A stretch of 64,000 bases of DNA from Metapseudomonas resinovorans DSM 21078 (lineage in GTDB: Bacteria; Pseudomonadota; Gammaproteobacteria; Pseudomonadales; Pseudomonadaceae), in NCBI RefSeq assembly GCF_000423545.1, contig NZ_AUIE01000021.1, forward strand, positions 78,791-142,790. Direction: 5' to 3'. The notes below the pieces were generated by a model. It saw nothing but the letters and a program-made list of their open reading frames with translations, was not told where the DNA came from and searched no databases. The position numbers and the translations under genes are program-made. This document shows positions 34,422-42,961 of the stretch, piece by piece; position 1 is the stretch's first letter; each line of letters starts with the position of its first letter.

Positions 34422-35393
34422 TCAATCCGCCAAGACGATCTGGTTCTTCCCGCCGCGCTTGGCCTGGTACATGGCCGCATCGGCACGGGCGTAGAGGCTG
34501 TCGAGGTTGCCGTCGTCGCGAAGATTCGCCAGGCCCTGGCTGACGGTGACGCCAAAGCTCTTGCCGTCGACTGTGAAGCCCATCCGCTGCACTTCGCGCT
34601 GCAGGCGCTCGGCGATCTGCCACGCCAGCTCCGGCGGACAACCAGGCAGGACGGCGGCGAACTCCTCGCCGCCGATGCGACCGAACAGGTCGCCCCGGCG
34701 CAGGGTGTTGCTGCCGCACTGGGCGATGCGCTGGAGCACCTGGTCGCCGGTCTGGTGGCCGTGGGTGTCGTTGATCTTCTTGAAGTCATCGACGTCCAGC
34801 AGGATGAACGCCAGCGGGCTGCCGAACTGGATCGAGTGCTCGAACTCACGCTGGGCGCATTCGAAGAAGTGCCGGCGGTTGCTGCTTTTGGTCAGCACGT
34901 CGGTGGTGGCCAGGCGATGCAGTTCGCCTTCCAGCTGCTTCTTCTCGGTGATGTCTTCGGCGATACCGACGACTATGGTCGGCTGGCCTTCACCGCCGCC
35001 TTGGCTGACGAAGCATTTGTCGCTGAGCCAGCGCAGCTGGCCGTCGGCGCGAATGATGCGGTACTCGCGGGCCTCGATGGCGCCCTTCTCCAGCACCTCG
35101 GCAAAACTCTGCGCGGCGTACTCGAGGTCGTCCGGGTAGATGCAGTTGCGCCACTCGTTGTAGTCCGCCAACAGCAGGGCAGCGGAGCGGCCGAACATGC
35201 TCTCGTAGGCCGGGCTGACATAGATGATGCGCTGCGCCTCCCAGTCGAAGGCCCAGAGCACCGCATTCACACTGCCCAGGAGGCTGCTGTAGATGGCCTC
35301 GCGCTCACGCAGCCGCTCCACCTCGCCCCGGCTGTGCAACAGGGCAAGGGTGAGTTTTTCCAGTTCGCTTGGCGATTCGAGGGACGTTTCCAT
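34422..35393 (-). CDS. PAS-GGDEF diguanylate cyclase
   Basis: The 323-aa cytoplasmic protein has a short N-terminal coiled region, then a PAS/PAC sensor at about 35-155 (YVSPAYESMFGRSAALL; EYRIIRADGQLRWLSDKCFV). A GGDEF domain spans about 160-323. The active-site loop is GGEEF, and an RxxD inhibitory site (RRGD) stands five residues before it, so it should make c-di-GMP with product feedback. There is no membrane segment. The PAS ligand is unknown. It lies upstream of the FecI locus on the same strand. Confidence 0.92.
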   Translation of the reverse strand: METSLESPSELEKLTLALLHSRGEVERLREREAIYSSLLGSVNAVLWAFDWEAQRIIYVSPAYESMFGRSAALLLADYNEWRNCIYPDDLEYAAQSFAEVLEKGAIEAREYRIIRADGQLRWLSDKCFVSQGGGEGQPTIVVGIAEDITEKKQLEGELHRLATTDVLTKSSNRRHFFECAQREFEHSIQFGSPLAFILLDVDDFKKINDTHGHQTGDQVLQRIAQCGSNTLRRGDLFGRIGGEEFAAVLPGCPPELAWQIAERLQREVQRMGFTVDGKSFGVTVSQGLANLRDDGNLDSLYARADAAMYQAKRGGKNQIVLAD

Positions 35394-35468
35394 TCGGCCG
35401 CTACCTTCATAGGACCTGCCTTGGACAGATTAGGCAGGCAAAAGTGCGTCCGGCAATCCACCCGACGG

Positions 35469-36497
35469 TCAGGCATGACTGGCATGACGGAAGGCAGCGA
35501 ACCGGTTGAGCAACCGGTGCAGGGCGAACACCGCCACCAGGGTGATGAACACCGCCACGCACACCGAACTCAGGCGATAGGCAATGGAATAGACCACGTC
35601 GTGCTGCGGCGTGAGGTACTGGCCGAAGACGATGGCCAAGGTGGTCAACGCGCCGAAGCCGATGCCCTGGGCGCCCTCCAGCACATGCAGTCGCGCGCAG
35701 CAGAAGGCCGCCGTCCAGTACATCAGGGTGACCAGCGGCAGCACGTCGTAGTGGCTGTAGAGCAGCAGTTGCAGCACCAGCCCGATGGCGCAGCCGAGCA
35801 AGGTGCCCAGGGCCCGGATGCGCCCGGCGAAGCGGATGCCGTTCCAATGCATGGGGAACAGCACCAGGATCGAGGCCACCTGGGCCGACAGCGAGTCCTG
35901 CAGGTCGAAGCTCTGGAACAGCATGAACGACAGGGTGGCGATGGTCGCTCCGAGCACCGCCTCGTGGCGCTGGCTGGGCAGGTCCTTGGCCGGCATCGGC
36001 CTGGGGGGTCGCGGCTCGGCGTCGGGGAAGAGGAAGAACATCAACCAGGCGATCAGCACCGTCAGGCCGGCGGCCACCAGGTTGCTCGTCACCAGGTCGT
36101 AGAGGTGCGTATCCGGATAGCTGGCGAAGTGCAGCTGGATGGAAAGGAACACGCTCCCCAGGGCGCCGAACATGAAAGACGAGCCCTGCGCCATCAGGCG
36201 GAAGCGCCAGAAGAAAGCGAGGAACGCCAGCGGCACCATCAGTTGCGGGCGGTCGCCGAACAAGCCGTAGATCACCAGCACCTCGATGCTCACCACCACC
36301 GCCTGGAGCAGGAACTGGCGGACGACGTGGGCATTGATGCTCGGCGTGAGGCCGAGCAGGAGCATGGGATAGACGCAGAAGAACGAACCATTGTCCCAGC
36401 CCATCAGCTTGCAGATGAACAGCCCGAGGGTTCCGCCACCGGCCAGGCGCAGGCACTGGCGCAGGTCGTTCTCGGTCAGCGCGGTCCGGCGACTCAT
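35469..36497 (-). CDS. FUSC/DUF2955-type membrane efflux component
   Basis: The 342-aa protein has about ten hydrophobic segments in two halves separated by a polar loop (FPDAEPRPPRPMPAKDLPSQRHEAV). It belongs to the AaeB/FUSC group. Partners are usually an HlyD-type adaptor, present here and overlapping by one base, and a small DUF1656 protein, which is absent. It likely pumps aromatic acids or similar toxicants from the cytoplasm. The direction is inferred from the family. Confidence 0.85.
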   Translation of the reverse strand: MSRRTALTENDLRQCLRLAGGGTLGLFICKLMGWDNGSFFCVYPMLLLGLTPSINAHVVRQFLLQAVVVSIEVLVIYGLFGDRPQLMVPLAFLAFFWRFRLMAQGSSFMFGALGSVFLSIQLHFASYPDTHLYDLVTSNLVAAGLTVLIAWLMFFLFPDAEPRPPRPMPAKDLPSQRHEAVLGATIATLSFMLFQSFDLQDSLSAQVASILVLFPMHWNGIRFAGRIRALGTLLGCAIGLVLQLLLYSHYDVLPLVTLMYWTAAFCCARLHVLEGAQGIGFGALTTLAIVFGQYLTPQHDVVYSIAYRLSSVCVAVFITLVAVFALHRLLNRFAAFRHASHA

Positions 36498-37558
36498 CAG
36501 TACACGTAATGCAGGAGGCTGATGACGGCGATCTGCAGACGGCCGAACAGGTCCGCCAGGCGCGAGTCGCGCGGGTAGAGCTGGACCGTGGCCTTGGCGC
36601 CGCTGGGCAGGTTGTAGGGCAGCGCCTCGATCAGGCTAACGTGCAGGCGCTGGCGCTGGGCATCGCGCACCCAGCGGTCGGAAACAGCGGGGGCGGCCAG
36701 GTCACCGTTGGCGTCGAGCTGACCTTCCTTCACGCCGGCGTCGATGGCACTGACCTTAGCCGCGAAGATGTGCCCGGGCAGGGCGTCGAACACCACCGAG
36801 GCGCCGTCCTCCATACGCACGTAGCGCAGGGCCTTCTCGCGGAAGTCCGCGCTGATGTCCGCGTCATCCGCGACCAGTGCCGCCACCGGGTTGCCGGCGT
36901 GCAGGAAGGCGCCGGGGGAGAGCTGCAGGTTGCTCAGGGTCCCCGCGCGTTCGGCACGCACTTCGCTGTACGCCAGTTGCAGACGGGCCTGGTCCAGGGC
37001 ATTGCGCGCCTGGCGCAGGCGCAGGTTGTCGTCGCCGCTGGCGCCGCGCTGGGCCGCCAGTTCCCGAATGCGTGCAGCGGCGGCGGCCAGCTTGGCCTGG
37101 GCGGCCTGCCGCTGGGCTTCGGTCTGTTCATAGAGCTGGCGCGACACGTGCTGGCTCTGCACCAGGCGGCCGAGGCGCGCCGTCTCACGCTGCAACTCGC
37201 TGGCCGAGGCCTGGGCGGCAACCTGCTCGGCACGGGCGGCGGCGATGGCGGCGTCGAGTTGAAGGTTGTCCTGTTCGGCCTGTTCCAGCGCCAGCTCGGC
37301 GGAGCGCACGGCGAGTCGAAAGGGTTCCGGGTCGAGGCGGAACAGCAACTGGCCGGCCGCGACGTGCTGGTTGTTGGTGACGGCGACGTCCAGCACCTGG
37401 CCGTCCACGCGAGGAGCGATTCGCAGCACCGGGCGGGTCAGTTGCGCCTGCGGTGTGATGGGCATCCACAGGTCCGCCGCAAGGAAATAGGCGAACAGCA
37501 GGACGAACAGGACGATGGCCGCCTGAACCCGACGGGCGAAGCTTTGATCCGGAGTCAT
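36497..37558 (-). CDS. HlyD-family periplasmic adaptor (AaeA/EmrA-like)
   Basis: The 353-aa protein starts at 37558 (MTPDQSFARRVQAAIVLFVLLFAYF), giving one N-terminal membrane anchor. It has a biotinyl-lipoyl-like half (LRIAPRVDGQVLDVAVTNNQHVAAGQLLFRLDP), a long coiled coil at about 85-190 rich in Ala, Gln and Glu, and a second barrel half (LAYSEVRAERAGTLSNLQLSPGAFL). It links the FUSC pump to an outer-membrane channel encoded elsewhere. It is divergent from the LysR gene at 37711. Confidence 0.9.
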   Translation of the reverse strand: MTPDQSFARRVQAAIVLFVLLFAYFLAADLWMPITPQAQLTRPVLRIAPRVDGQVLDVAVTNNQHVAAGQLLFRLDPEPFRLAVRSAELALEQAEQDNLQLDAAIAAARAEQVAAQASASELQRETARLGRLVQSQHVSRQLYEQTEAQRQAAQAKLAAAAARIRELAAQRGASGDDNLRLRQARNALDQARLQLAYSEVRAERAGTLSNLQLSPGAFLHAGNPVAALVADDADISADFREKALRYVRMEDGASVVFDALPGHIFAAKVSAIDAGVKEGQLDANGDLAAPAVSDRWVRDAQRQRLHVSLIEALPYNLPSGAKATVQLYPRDSRLADLFGRLQIAVISLLHYVY

Positions 37559-37670
37559 GCGTACCTCGAAGGGACCCGCGGAGCACGCGGGTGGGAATGA
37601 CGGGAACGGCAAGACCTCGGCCATTGCCGCTTAGGGGTACGAAGTATATTTATCGAGGAATCGTGGATAA

Positions 37671-37686
37671 TCTCGCGATTGCGAGA
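37671..37686. promoter_or_regulatory. Inverted repeat TCTCGC-GATT-GCGAGA, likely LysR site
   Basis: A perfect 6-bp inverted repeat with a T-N14-A frame lies 25 bp before the LysR start, in the divergent region with the HlyD/FUSC pair. It is suitable for autoregulation. Confidence 0.5.
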
Positions 37687-37710
37687 AGCAGCCTTACACG
37701 GGGAGTAACA

Positions 37711-38676
37711 ATGGACACGCTCCACAGCATGCGGGTTTTCGTGCGGGTGATAGACACCGGCAGCTTCACCGCCGCCGCACAGGCCATGGACCTGTCCACC
37801 GCCCAGGTGTCGCGCCTGGTGTCGGAGCTGGAGCAGCAGCTCCAGGCCCGCCTGTTGCACCGCACCACCCGCCGCCTGGCACTGACTGAAGTGGGCGAGC
37901 GCTACCTGCAGCGCTGCCGGCAGATCCTCGGCGAAGTAGACGAAGCTGCTGCCGAAGCCCGTGGTGCGCATCTCAAGCCGCATGGGCGACTGCGCGTACA
38001 CACCATGACCGGCCTCGGCCTGCAGCACCTCACCGCCCTGGTGGCGCGCTACAGCGAGCGCTATCCCGAGGTGGTGGTGGAGCTGACCCTGTCGCAGCGC
38101 ACCCCCGACCTGCTGGAAGACGGTCATGACGTGATCATCACCTTCGCCCGAGAGCTGCCCGACTCGCAGATGGTGGCCCAGGTGCTGGGGCCGATGTTCA
38201 GCGTGCTCTGCGCCGCCCCTGACTACCTGAAGAAGCACGGCGTGCCCATCGGGCCGGCGGACCTGCAGCATCACCGCTACCTGCGCCTGCTGGACCCGCT
38301 CTATGAGGACAGCTGGGTCTTCAATGGCGAACAGGGCGAATTCAACGTGCTGCCCGCCGAAAGCTTCCAGGTGAATGTGGCCGAATCCCTGGCCAAGGCC
38401 GCCCAGGCCGGCATGGGCGTATGCCTGCTGCCTTCCTTTGTCGCCTGCCCGCACGTGCGCGAGGGCAAGCTGCTGCGGCTGCTGCCGGAGTACCGCCTGC
38501 GCGAGCGCAGTATCTATGCGATCTACCCGTCGCGGCGCTTCCTCGATGCCAAGATCAAGACCTGGGTGGAATTCCTCAAGGCCGAACTGCCGCCGCTGCT
38601 GGCCCAGGACGAGGCGCTGCTCGAAGACCCGAAGCAATGGGCAATCAACTCGAAATTGTTGCGTCGCGAGAAATAG
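37711..38676 (+). CDS. LysR-family transcriptional regulator
   Basis: The 321-aa regulator has an HTH at about residues 1-60 (MRVFVRVIDTGSFTAAAQAMDLSTAQVSRLVSELEQQL) and a CrgA-type effector domain (GRLRVHTMTGLGLQHL; DVIITFARELPDSQMVAQVLG). The start at 37711 has GGGAGT upstream; the frame is open further upstream but over the adaptor's promoter. It probably controls the divergent HlyD/FUSC pair, as AaeR does for AaeAB. Confidence 0.87.
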   Translation: MDTLHSMRVFVRVIDTGSFTAAAQAMDLSTAQVSRLVSELEQQLQARLLHRTTRRLALTEVGERYLQRCRQILGEVDEAAAEARGAHLKPHGRLRVHTMTGLGLQHLTALVARYSERYPEVVVELTLSQRTPDLLEDGHDVIITFARELPDSQMVAQVLGPMFSVLCAAPDYLKKHGVPIGPADLQHHRYLRLLDPLYEDSWVFNGEQGEFNVLPAESFQVNVAESLAKAAQAGMGVCLLPSFVACPHVREGKLLRLLPEYRLRERSIYAIYPSRRFLDAKIKTWVEFLKAELPPLLAQDEALLEDPKQWAINSKLLRREK

Positions 38677-38765
38677 TCATTCACTGAAAGCGCTATTTTT
38701 CGCCTGTCATGACCTCCCTAAGATGGCGCCATGTTTCGCAAGAAACCATCAAAGAGGTTCAAGAT

Positions 38766-38969
38766 ATGCAACGTAACCTGATTTTTACTGCCGTTTTCGC
38801 CGTATTTCCCCTGTTTTTCTCGCAGCTGACCCTGGCCGAAGAATCCAACGCCTTTGTTGCACGTAATGCAGCGCTGGCCGAGCAGCGCGCCGACGCCGCC
38901 CAGCAGCAGGCCATCGCCAAGCAAGGCGCCGAGCAGCAGAAGCAGTCCGACGTCCACCAGGACAGCTGA
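38766..38969 (+). CDS. Small secreted protein, function unknown
   Basis: The 67-aa protein has a clear signal peptide (MQRNLIFTAVFAVFPLFFSQLTLA, cut before EES). The mature part of about 43 residues has almost no hydrophobic core and is rich in Ala, Gln, Glu and Lys (NAALAEQRADAAQQQAIAKQ). It is probably helical or disordered. A terminator follows at 39040-39067. I do not recognise the family. Confidence 0.7.
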   Translation: MQRNLIFTAVFAVFPLFFSQLTLAEESNAFVARNAALAEQRADAAQQQAIAKQGAEQQKQSDVHQDS

Positions 38970-39039
38970 TCCCTGCCCCTCCCCGCTCTTCACCTCCTGA
39001 CGTTGTTGCGTGACAGCTCCTATATCAACGTCCTGTTCA

Positions 39040-39067
39040 GGCCGCTCACGATGAGCGGCCTTTTTTT
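39040..39067 (+). terminator. Rho-independent terminator of the small secreted protein gene
   Basis: The stem GGCCGCTCA/TGAGCGGCC with a 3-bp loop is followed by TTTTTTT. Confidence 0.9.
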
Positions 39068-39152
39068 GCCTGCGGGAAATGCCGTGCGGGTGGGGTGCCT
39101 CGCGGAGCAGCTGCGCTGCCCTTGGCGATGTATCCACAAAAAGCCAGAAAGC

Positions 39153-39182
39153 AAAAAGGCCGGCATGTCTGCCGGCCTTTTC
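39153..39182 (-). terminator. Terminator of desA, usable from both sides
   Basis: The stem AAAAGGCCGGCA/TGCCGGCCTTTT with a short loop lies just past the desaturase stop. A run of T is present on either strand. Confidence 0.85.
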
Positions 39183-39199
39183 GTTGGTGCTGTCCCGTG

Positions 39200-40384
39200 T
39201 CAGGCGGTGGCCGGACGCAGGGAGTAGGTCTTCAGCTGTTCGGCGAAGTCACGCAGGGACTGGATGCCGCTGGCTTCGGCCTCATGCACCCACTGCTTCA
39301 TGGCTTCGAGCATGTCGTGGCCGTTGGCACTGGTCTTGACCCAGATCTGCTGCAGCGCCAGGCGCTTCTCGTAGATCACCTTCAGGGCCTGGCTCTGCTC
39401 CAGCATGGCGGCGATACGCGCCTGGTGGCCTTCGTCGAGCAGGCTGGTCTCGCGGGAGAGCAGGCGCTTGGCGCGGCGGAACGAGTGGCGAACCGATGCG
39501 TCGGCCTTGGCCAGCTCCTGCTTCACCAGCGGGCCGATCACCAACTTGCGGTACTGGGCCATGATCTGGAAGCGGTTGTTGAGGATGGCCATGGCGGTAT
39601 CCATGTCCAGGTTGCCCTTGCCTTCGACGCGATGGGCAATGGGGGCGACGCGCTGCACCTTGGCCATGCCCAGCAGGCTGAACAGCTTGATCCAGGCCCA
39701 GCCCATGTCGAACTCCCACTTCTTCACCGAGAGCTTCGCGGAGTTCGGGTAGGTGTGGTGGTTGTTGTGCAGCTCTTCGCCACCGATGAGGATGCCCCAG
39801 GGCACAAGGTTGGTGGCGGCATCGCGGCATTCGAAGTTGCGGTAGCCGATGGCATGGCCCAGGCCGTTGATGACGCCGGCGGCCCAGACGGGAATCCACA
39901 TCATCTGGATGGCCCAGATGGTGATGCCGCCCGCGCCGAATAGCGCCAGGTCGATCAGCGCCATCAGGGTCACGCCACCAATGGGGTAGCGGCTGTAGAC
40001 GTTGCGCTCGATCCAGTCATCCGGGCAGTTCTTGCCGTAGATGCGCAGGGTTTCTTCGTTCTTGGCCTCTTCCTGGTAAAGCTCGGCGCCCTTGCGCAGG
40101 ACGGTCCAGACGCCCTTGACCACCGGGCTGTGGGGGTCGTCGGCGGTTTCGCACTTGGCGTGGTGCTTGCGGTGGATGGCGGTCCACTCGCGGGTGTTCA
40201 TGGCCGTGGTCAGCCACAGCCAGAAACGGAAGAAGTGCTTGAGCGCAGGATGCAGCTCCAGCGAGCGGTGCGCGGAGTAGCGGTGCAGATAGACGGTGAC
40301 GCTGACGATGGTGATATGGGTCATCACCAGGGTGACCGCCACCAGTTGCCACAGCGACAGGTCGAGAAAACCGTTGTACCACAT
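39200..40384 (-). CDS. desA: Fatty acid delta-9 desaturase, DesA-like
   Basis: The 394-aa membrane desaturase has four hydrophobic segments and the three histidine boxes HRYSAH (HX4H), HRKHH and HNNHH. Its C-terminal 150 residues are soluble and helical. The position beside the GGDEF/EAL gene and oscA-sbp-cys matches, from memory, PA0286 (desA) in P. aeruginosa, which desaturates acyl chains of membrane phospholipids. The short divergent region (40385-40556) holds both promoters. Confidence 0.88.
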   Translation of the reverse strand: MWYNGFLDLSLWQLVAVTLVMTHITIVSVTVYLHRYSAHRSLELHPALKHFFRFWLWLTTAMNTREWTAIHRKHHAKCETADDPHSPVVKGVWTVLRKGAELYQEEAKNEETLRIYGKNCPDDWIERNVYSRYPIGGVTLMALIDLALFGAGGITIWAIQMMWIPVWAAGVINGLGHAIGYRNFECRDAATNLVPWGILIGGEELHNNHHTYPNSAKLSVKKWEFDMGWAWIKLFSLLGMAKVQRVAPIAHRVEGKGNLDMDTAMAILNNRFQIMAQYRKLVIGPLVKQELAKADASVRHSFRRAKRLLSRETSLLDEGHQARIAAMLEQSQALKVIYEKRLALQQIWVKTSANGHDMLEAMKQWVHEAEASGIQSLRDFAEQLKTYSLRPATA

Positions 40385-40556
40385 GGATGGAGTTGCCTCG
40401 GGTGAAGTGATCGGGGCTTGTAGCGCTAGCTACGCTCGGATTATCACAAAGCCCCCGGAGAAAACCATCCCGTCTTTTAGATAGAAGCCCCCCGGTCGTC
40501 GGTTGCCCCTATAATGCGCATCCTCACGTTTTGCCCAAGCCAGGAAGGCCGCGCCC

Positions 40557-42461
40557 ATGCGTTCCAAGTTCAGCGCCCTCAGACTGGTGCTGCCCTACTT
40601 CATTCTTGCCAGCCTCTGGGTACTGTTCAGCGACCGTGTACTGGTCGGCCTGGTGGGCGACCGCGCGCTACTGAACGAGTTGCAGACCGCCAAGGGCCTG
40701 TTCTTCGTCCTGGTCACCAGCCTTCTGCTGTTCGGCCTGGCGTGCATGCACCTGCGCAGCCTGAAGGGCTACCTGGACGCCCGCCGCGCCCACGAAAGCA
40801 GCCTGCGCCAGGCCGCCGCGGTGTTCGACAGCACCCAGGAAGGCGTGCTGGTCACCGATGCCGATAGCCGCATCGTGCACGTCAATCGCGCCTTCGCCCG
40901 CATCACCGGCTTCGAGGAGGCCGAGGTGCTGGGCAAGAACCCGCGGATCTTCAGCTCCGGCCGCCACGAGCCGGCCTTCTACAAGGCCATGTGGCACGCC
41001 CTGGAGAACCGCAGGGAATGGAGCGGCGAAGTGTGGAACCGGCGCAAGAACGGCGAGATCTACCCGCTCTGGCAGAACCTGCGCGCCATCCATGACGAGG
41101 AAGGCCGGTTGACCCATTACGTGGCGGTGTTCTCCGACATCAGCGCGATCAAGCGTTCCCAGCACGAACTGGACTTCCTCGCCCACCACGACCCGCTGAC
41201 CAGCCTGGCCAACCGCCTGCTGTTCACCGAACGCGTCGAGCAGGTGCTGGAGCGTGCCCGCCGCGAACAACAGCGTGGTGCCGTCCTCCTGCTGGACCTG
41301 GACCATTTCAAGCACATCAACGAAAGCCTCGGCCATTCCCAGGGCGACCTGCTGCTGAAGATGGTCGGCGTACGCCTGCAGGGCCTGCTGGAAGGCGGCA
41401 TGACCCTGGCTCGCCTCGGTGGCGACGAATTCGGCCTGCTCTGGGACAACTGCCCCCAGGCCGACCAGACGGCGGCCCTGGCCGAGCGCATCCGCAGCGA
41501 GCTGGCGACCCCGTTCCGCCTGGGTGGCCAGGACATTTTCATCAGCACCAGCCTGGGCATAAGCCTGTTTCCGAACGACGACTCCACTGTCGAGCAAGTG
41601 ATGCGCAATGCGGACTCGGCACTGTTCAAGGCCAAGAGTGCGGGGCGCGATTCCTATGCGTTCTACAGCCAGGAGCTGACCGAGCAGGCGCGCCAGCGTG
41701 TCGAGCTGGTCAGCGCCTTGCGCCGGGCACTGGAGCACGACCAGTTGCGCGTGCACTACCAGCCCATCCGGCGCCTGGCCGACAACCACCTGATCGGCTT
41801 CGAAGCCCTGGTGCGCTGGGAACATCCCCAGCGCGGCCTGGTGCCACCGGGTGAGTTCCTGCCGATTGCCGAAGAAAGCGGACTGATCGGCCACATCGAT
41901 GCCTGGGTGCTGGAACAGGCCTGCCGGCAGATGCAGCAGTGGCGGGTCCAGGGCCATGAGCTGACCTTCATTGCCGTCAACCTGTCATGCCGCCTGTTCC
42001 GCCGCACCGAGCTGTATGACGATGTGGCTCGCGTGCTATCCGCCACCGGCCTGGAGCCGAAGTATCTGGAGCTGGAAATTACCGAAGGCGCTGTGATGGA
42101 GGCCCCGGAAACCGCCGAGGCCCTGCTATCGCGCCTGCGCGACCTCGGCGTGCGGCTGGCCATCGATGACTTCGGCACCGGCTACTCCTCGCTCCAGCGC
42201 CTCAAGCGCCTGCCGGTGCACAAATTGAAGATCGACCAGAGCTTCATTCGTGGCCTGCCGGCCGACCCGAATGACATCGCCATCGCCCGCGCCGTTACCG
42301 CCCTGGGGCACAGCCTGGGCCTCAGCGTGCTGGCCGAGGGGATCGAGGAAGATGCCCAGGCCGACTTCCTTCGCGAGCTGGGTTGCGACTACGGCCAGGG
42401 CTACCTGTTCAGCCGCCCGCTGCCGGTGGAAGAGGTCGAGCGGCGCTGGCCGAATGCCTGA
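40557..42461 (+). CDS. PAS-GGDEF-EAL membrane protein, PipA-like
   Basis: The 634-aa protein has two N-terminal transmembrane helices (about 6-28 and 45-68) and a PAS domain at about 85-200 (VFDSTQEGVLVTDADSRIVHVN). A GGDEF domain follows with intact GGDEF (RLGGDEFGLLW) but no RxxD inhibitory site, then an EAL domain (FEALVRWEHP; AVNLSCR; LEITEGAVM; IDDFGTGYSS; LKIDQSF) with its metal ligands and lysine in place. It should hydrolyse c-di-GMP, with the GGDEF possibly regulatory. In P. aeruginosa the neighbour of desA is the phosphodiesterase PipA (from memory). Confidence 0.9.
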   Translation: MRSKFSALRLVLPYFILASLWVLFSDRVLVGLVGDRALLNELQTAKGLFFVLVTSLLLFGLACMHLRSLKGYLDARRAHESSLRQAAAVFDSTQEGVLVTDADSRIVHVNRAFARITGFEEAEVLGKNPRIFSSGRHEPAFYKAMWHALENRREWSGEVWNRRKNGEIYPLWQNLRAIHDEEGRLTHYVAVFSDISAIKRSQHELDFLAHHDPLTSLANRLLFTERVEQVLERARREQQRGAVLLLDLDHFKHINESLGHSQGDLLLKMVGVRLQGLLEGGMTLARLGGDEFGLLWDNCPQADQTAALAERIRSELATPFRLGGQDIFISTSLGISLFPNDDSTVEQVMRNADSALFKAKSAGRDSYAFYSQELTEQARQRVELVSALRRALEHDQLRVHYQPIRRLADNHLIGFEALVRWEHPQRGLVPPGEFLPIAEESGLIGHIDAWVLEQACRQMQQWRVQGHELTFIAVNLSCRLFRRTELYDDVARVLSATGLEPKYLELEITEGAVMEAPETAEALLSRLRDLGVRLAIDDFGTGYSSLQRLKRLPVHKLKIDQSFIRGLPADPNDIAIARAVTALGHSLGLSVLAEGIEEDAQADFLRELGCDYGQGYLFSRPLPVEEVERRWPNA

Positions 42462-42553
42462 TAGCCCTTGCAGGGCCACTGCACGCATGGCCCTCACCGC
42501 GCCTGGCGAGCCGGGTGCATCTCACACAGACCAATACTTTTGGTTATATAAAA

Positions 42554-42578
42554 ATTCTTAAACAGTATTTTTAAGAAT
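42554..42578. promoter_or_regulatory. AT-rich inverted repeat upstream of oscA
   Basis: Perfect 9-bp arms ATTCTTAAA and TTTAAGAAT with a 7-bp spacer lie 88 bp before oscA in an AT-rich island (42535-42585). This is a likely regulator site for sulfur-starvation control of oscA-sbp-cysTWA. CysB is the candidate, by inference. Confidence 0.6.
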
Positions 42579-42665
42579 AAACCAGCCCTGCCTAATATTC
42601 GCTCCACGCCACGCGGAACCCCTTCCCCGTCCATCGCCGCGGGCCCCATTTCAAGGAGCACGACC

Positions 42666-42848
42666 ATGAGCGCATCCCTTCGTAGCGTGGAAGGCCAGGA
42701 CGAAGCCAGCATCTTGCGCGAAATCCAGAGTGCCCTGCTTGGCCTGCGTTTCGGCTCGGTGGAGATCACCGTGCACAACGGCCAGGTGGTCCAGATCGAG
42801 CGCAAGGAAAAATTCCGCCTGCAGCAACCAACCCCACGCAACAGCTGA
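42666..42848 (+). CDS. oscA: OscA-like small protein (DUF2292)
   Basis: The 60-aa cytoplasmic protein contains the YezD/DUF2292 signature ([36 protein letters not shown]). In pseudomonads oscA lies directly before sbp. It has been linked to use of organosulfur compounds and to chromate tolerance under sulfur limitation. The RBS AAGGAGC is strong. Its biochemical role is not settled. The distance to sbp is 113 bp, probably within the same transcript. Confidence 0.88.
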   Translation: MSASLRSVEGQDEASILREIQSALLGLRFGSVEITVHNGQVVQIERKEKFRLQQPTPRNS

Positions 42849-42961
42849 TCCACCGAACTCTTCCGAGCCCTGCGCAGCAGGCTCGAGGCCCGACCGGACA
42901 GCCGGAGGGCGTATCGACGAAAAACCAGCCAACACAAAAATCCAGTTCCAGGAGCTTGATA

